Shown: in pieces, positions 5,070-5,198 of the stretch
How the letters are laid out: each line of letters starts with the position of its first letter
Numbering within the stretch: the stretch's first letter is position 1
NCBI GenBank assembly: GCA_014378955.1
Contig: JACMMQ010000288.1
Span: 1-5,198, forward strand
Direction: 5' to 3'
Length of the DNA: 5,198 nucleotides
DNA from: Clostridia bacterium
GTDB lineage: Bacteria; Bacillota; Clostridia; SK-Y3; JACMMQ01
Program-made: the position numbers and the translations under genes
The notes under the pieces: generated by a model
What the model saw: the letters and a program-made list of their open reading frames with translations, nothing else
Told to the model about the DNA's origin: nothing
Databases searched by the model: none

Positions 5070-5086
5070 TAAATCAAACGTTGATT
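5047..5086. promoter_or_regulatory. Candidate XRE operator: two inverted repeats around the promoter
   Basis: A perfect 6-base-arm repeat, aatcaa-acg-ttgatt, lies at 5072-5086 just upstream of the candidate -35. A second, acatc-N10-gatgt, lies at 5047-5066 between and over the -35 and -10. Sites of this form and position suit an autoregulating XRE dimer, but the arms are short and could arise by chance in AT-rich DNA. Confidence 0.3.
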
Positions 5087-5198
5087 GAGGTCATCTGTTG
5101 GTTGTTTTTTGGTCTACTGGTGGTTGATAATGGGGAAAAATTATGACTATTTCCTATATAACGCAACTATTATTTTTGTATTTAGACATTTCTTTTAA

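Larger units (their letters stand above)
4978..5198. other. Non-coding region upstream of the XRE regulator
   Basis: No coding region is supported on either strand in these 221 bases. The 4978-5086 part holds the candidate promoter and inverted repeats listed separately. A further perfect 8-base palindrome gtcatgac lies at 5014-5021, in the expected leader. The distal part (5087-5198) is AT-rich with repeated ggttg-type words near 5097-5125, and I assign it no function. Confidence 0.5.

Noticed and set aside
5087..5198. A riboswitch or small RNA in the upstream region
   Set aside because: The stretch is AT-rich with no extended stem set or known aptamer core that I can recognise.

Overview
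This window looks like a piece of chromosome from a low-GC, Gram-positive, probably spore-forming Bacillota, most likely a member of Clostridia. The main evidence is the run spoVB-like flippase, mazG, HU, all on the minus strand. This is the gene order conserved next to the sporulation and division cluster (spoVT, spoVB, mazG, HU or an S4-domain protein, yabP, yabQ, divIC) in many Clostridia and Bacilli. AT-rich intergenic DNA, strong AGGAGG-type ribosome binding sites and hairpin-plus-U terminators agree with this. The species cannot be named from the sequence.

Every supported gene is on the minus strand, so transcription runs from high to low coordinates. At 4978-5198 there is non-coding DNA with a candidate promoter and inverted repeats. 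Next comes a two-gene unit: an XRE-type regulator (4480-4977) and a small partner (4224-4472) that looks like a free-standing version of the regulator's C-terminal domain. It ends in an intrinsic terminator (4178-4213). A clear sigma-A promoter (4130-4158) then drives two overlapping small membrane proteins (3758-4096 and 3430-3777). They look like the halves of a split drug/metabolite transporter, with charge patterns that suggest opposite membrane topologies. Between 3111 and 3428 lies a non-coding block made almost wholly of consecutive hairpins. Its last 52 bases recur exactly at positions 1-52, so the left window edge probably cuts a second copy. A promoter region (3044-3094) then leads into the spoVB-like flippase (1316-3007) and mazG (634-1302), which are 13 bases apart. 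After a 228-base AT-rich gap comes HU (130-405), which ends in an intrinsic terminator (79-110).

Functionally there are three parts: a housekeeping/sporulation block (lipid-linked precursor export, nucleotide clean-up, chromosome packing), a small-molecule transporter pair of unknown substrate, and a probably self-regulating XRE module of unknown target. The points most worth a second look are the repeated hairpin array, the regulator and partner that share a domain, the split transporter, and the degenerate second half of MazG. I see no rRNA, tRNA, CRISPR array, transposase or recognisable riboswitch.
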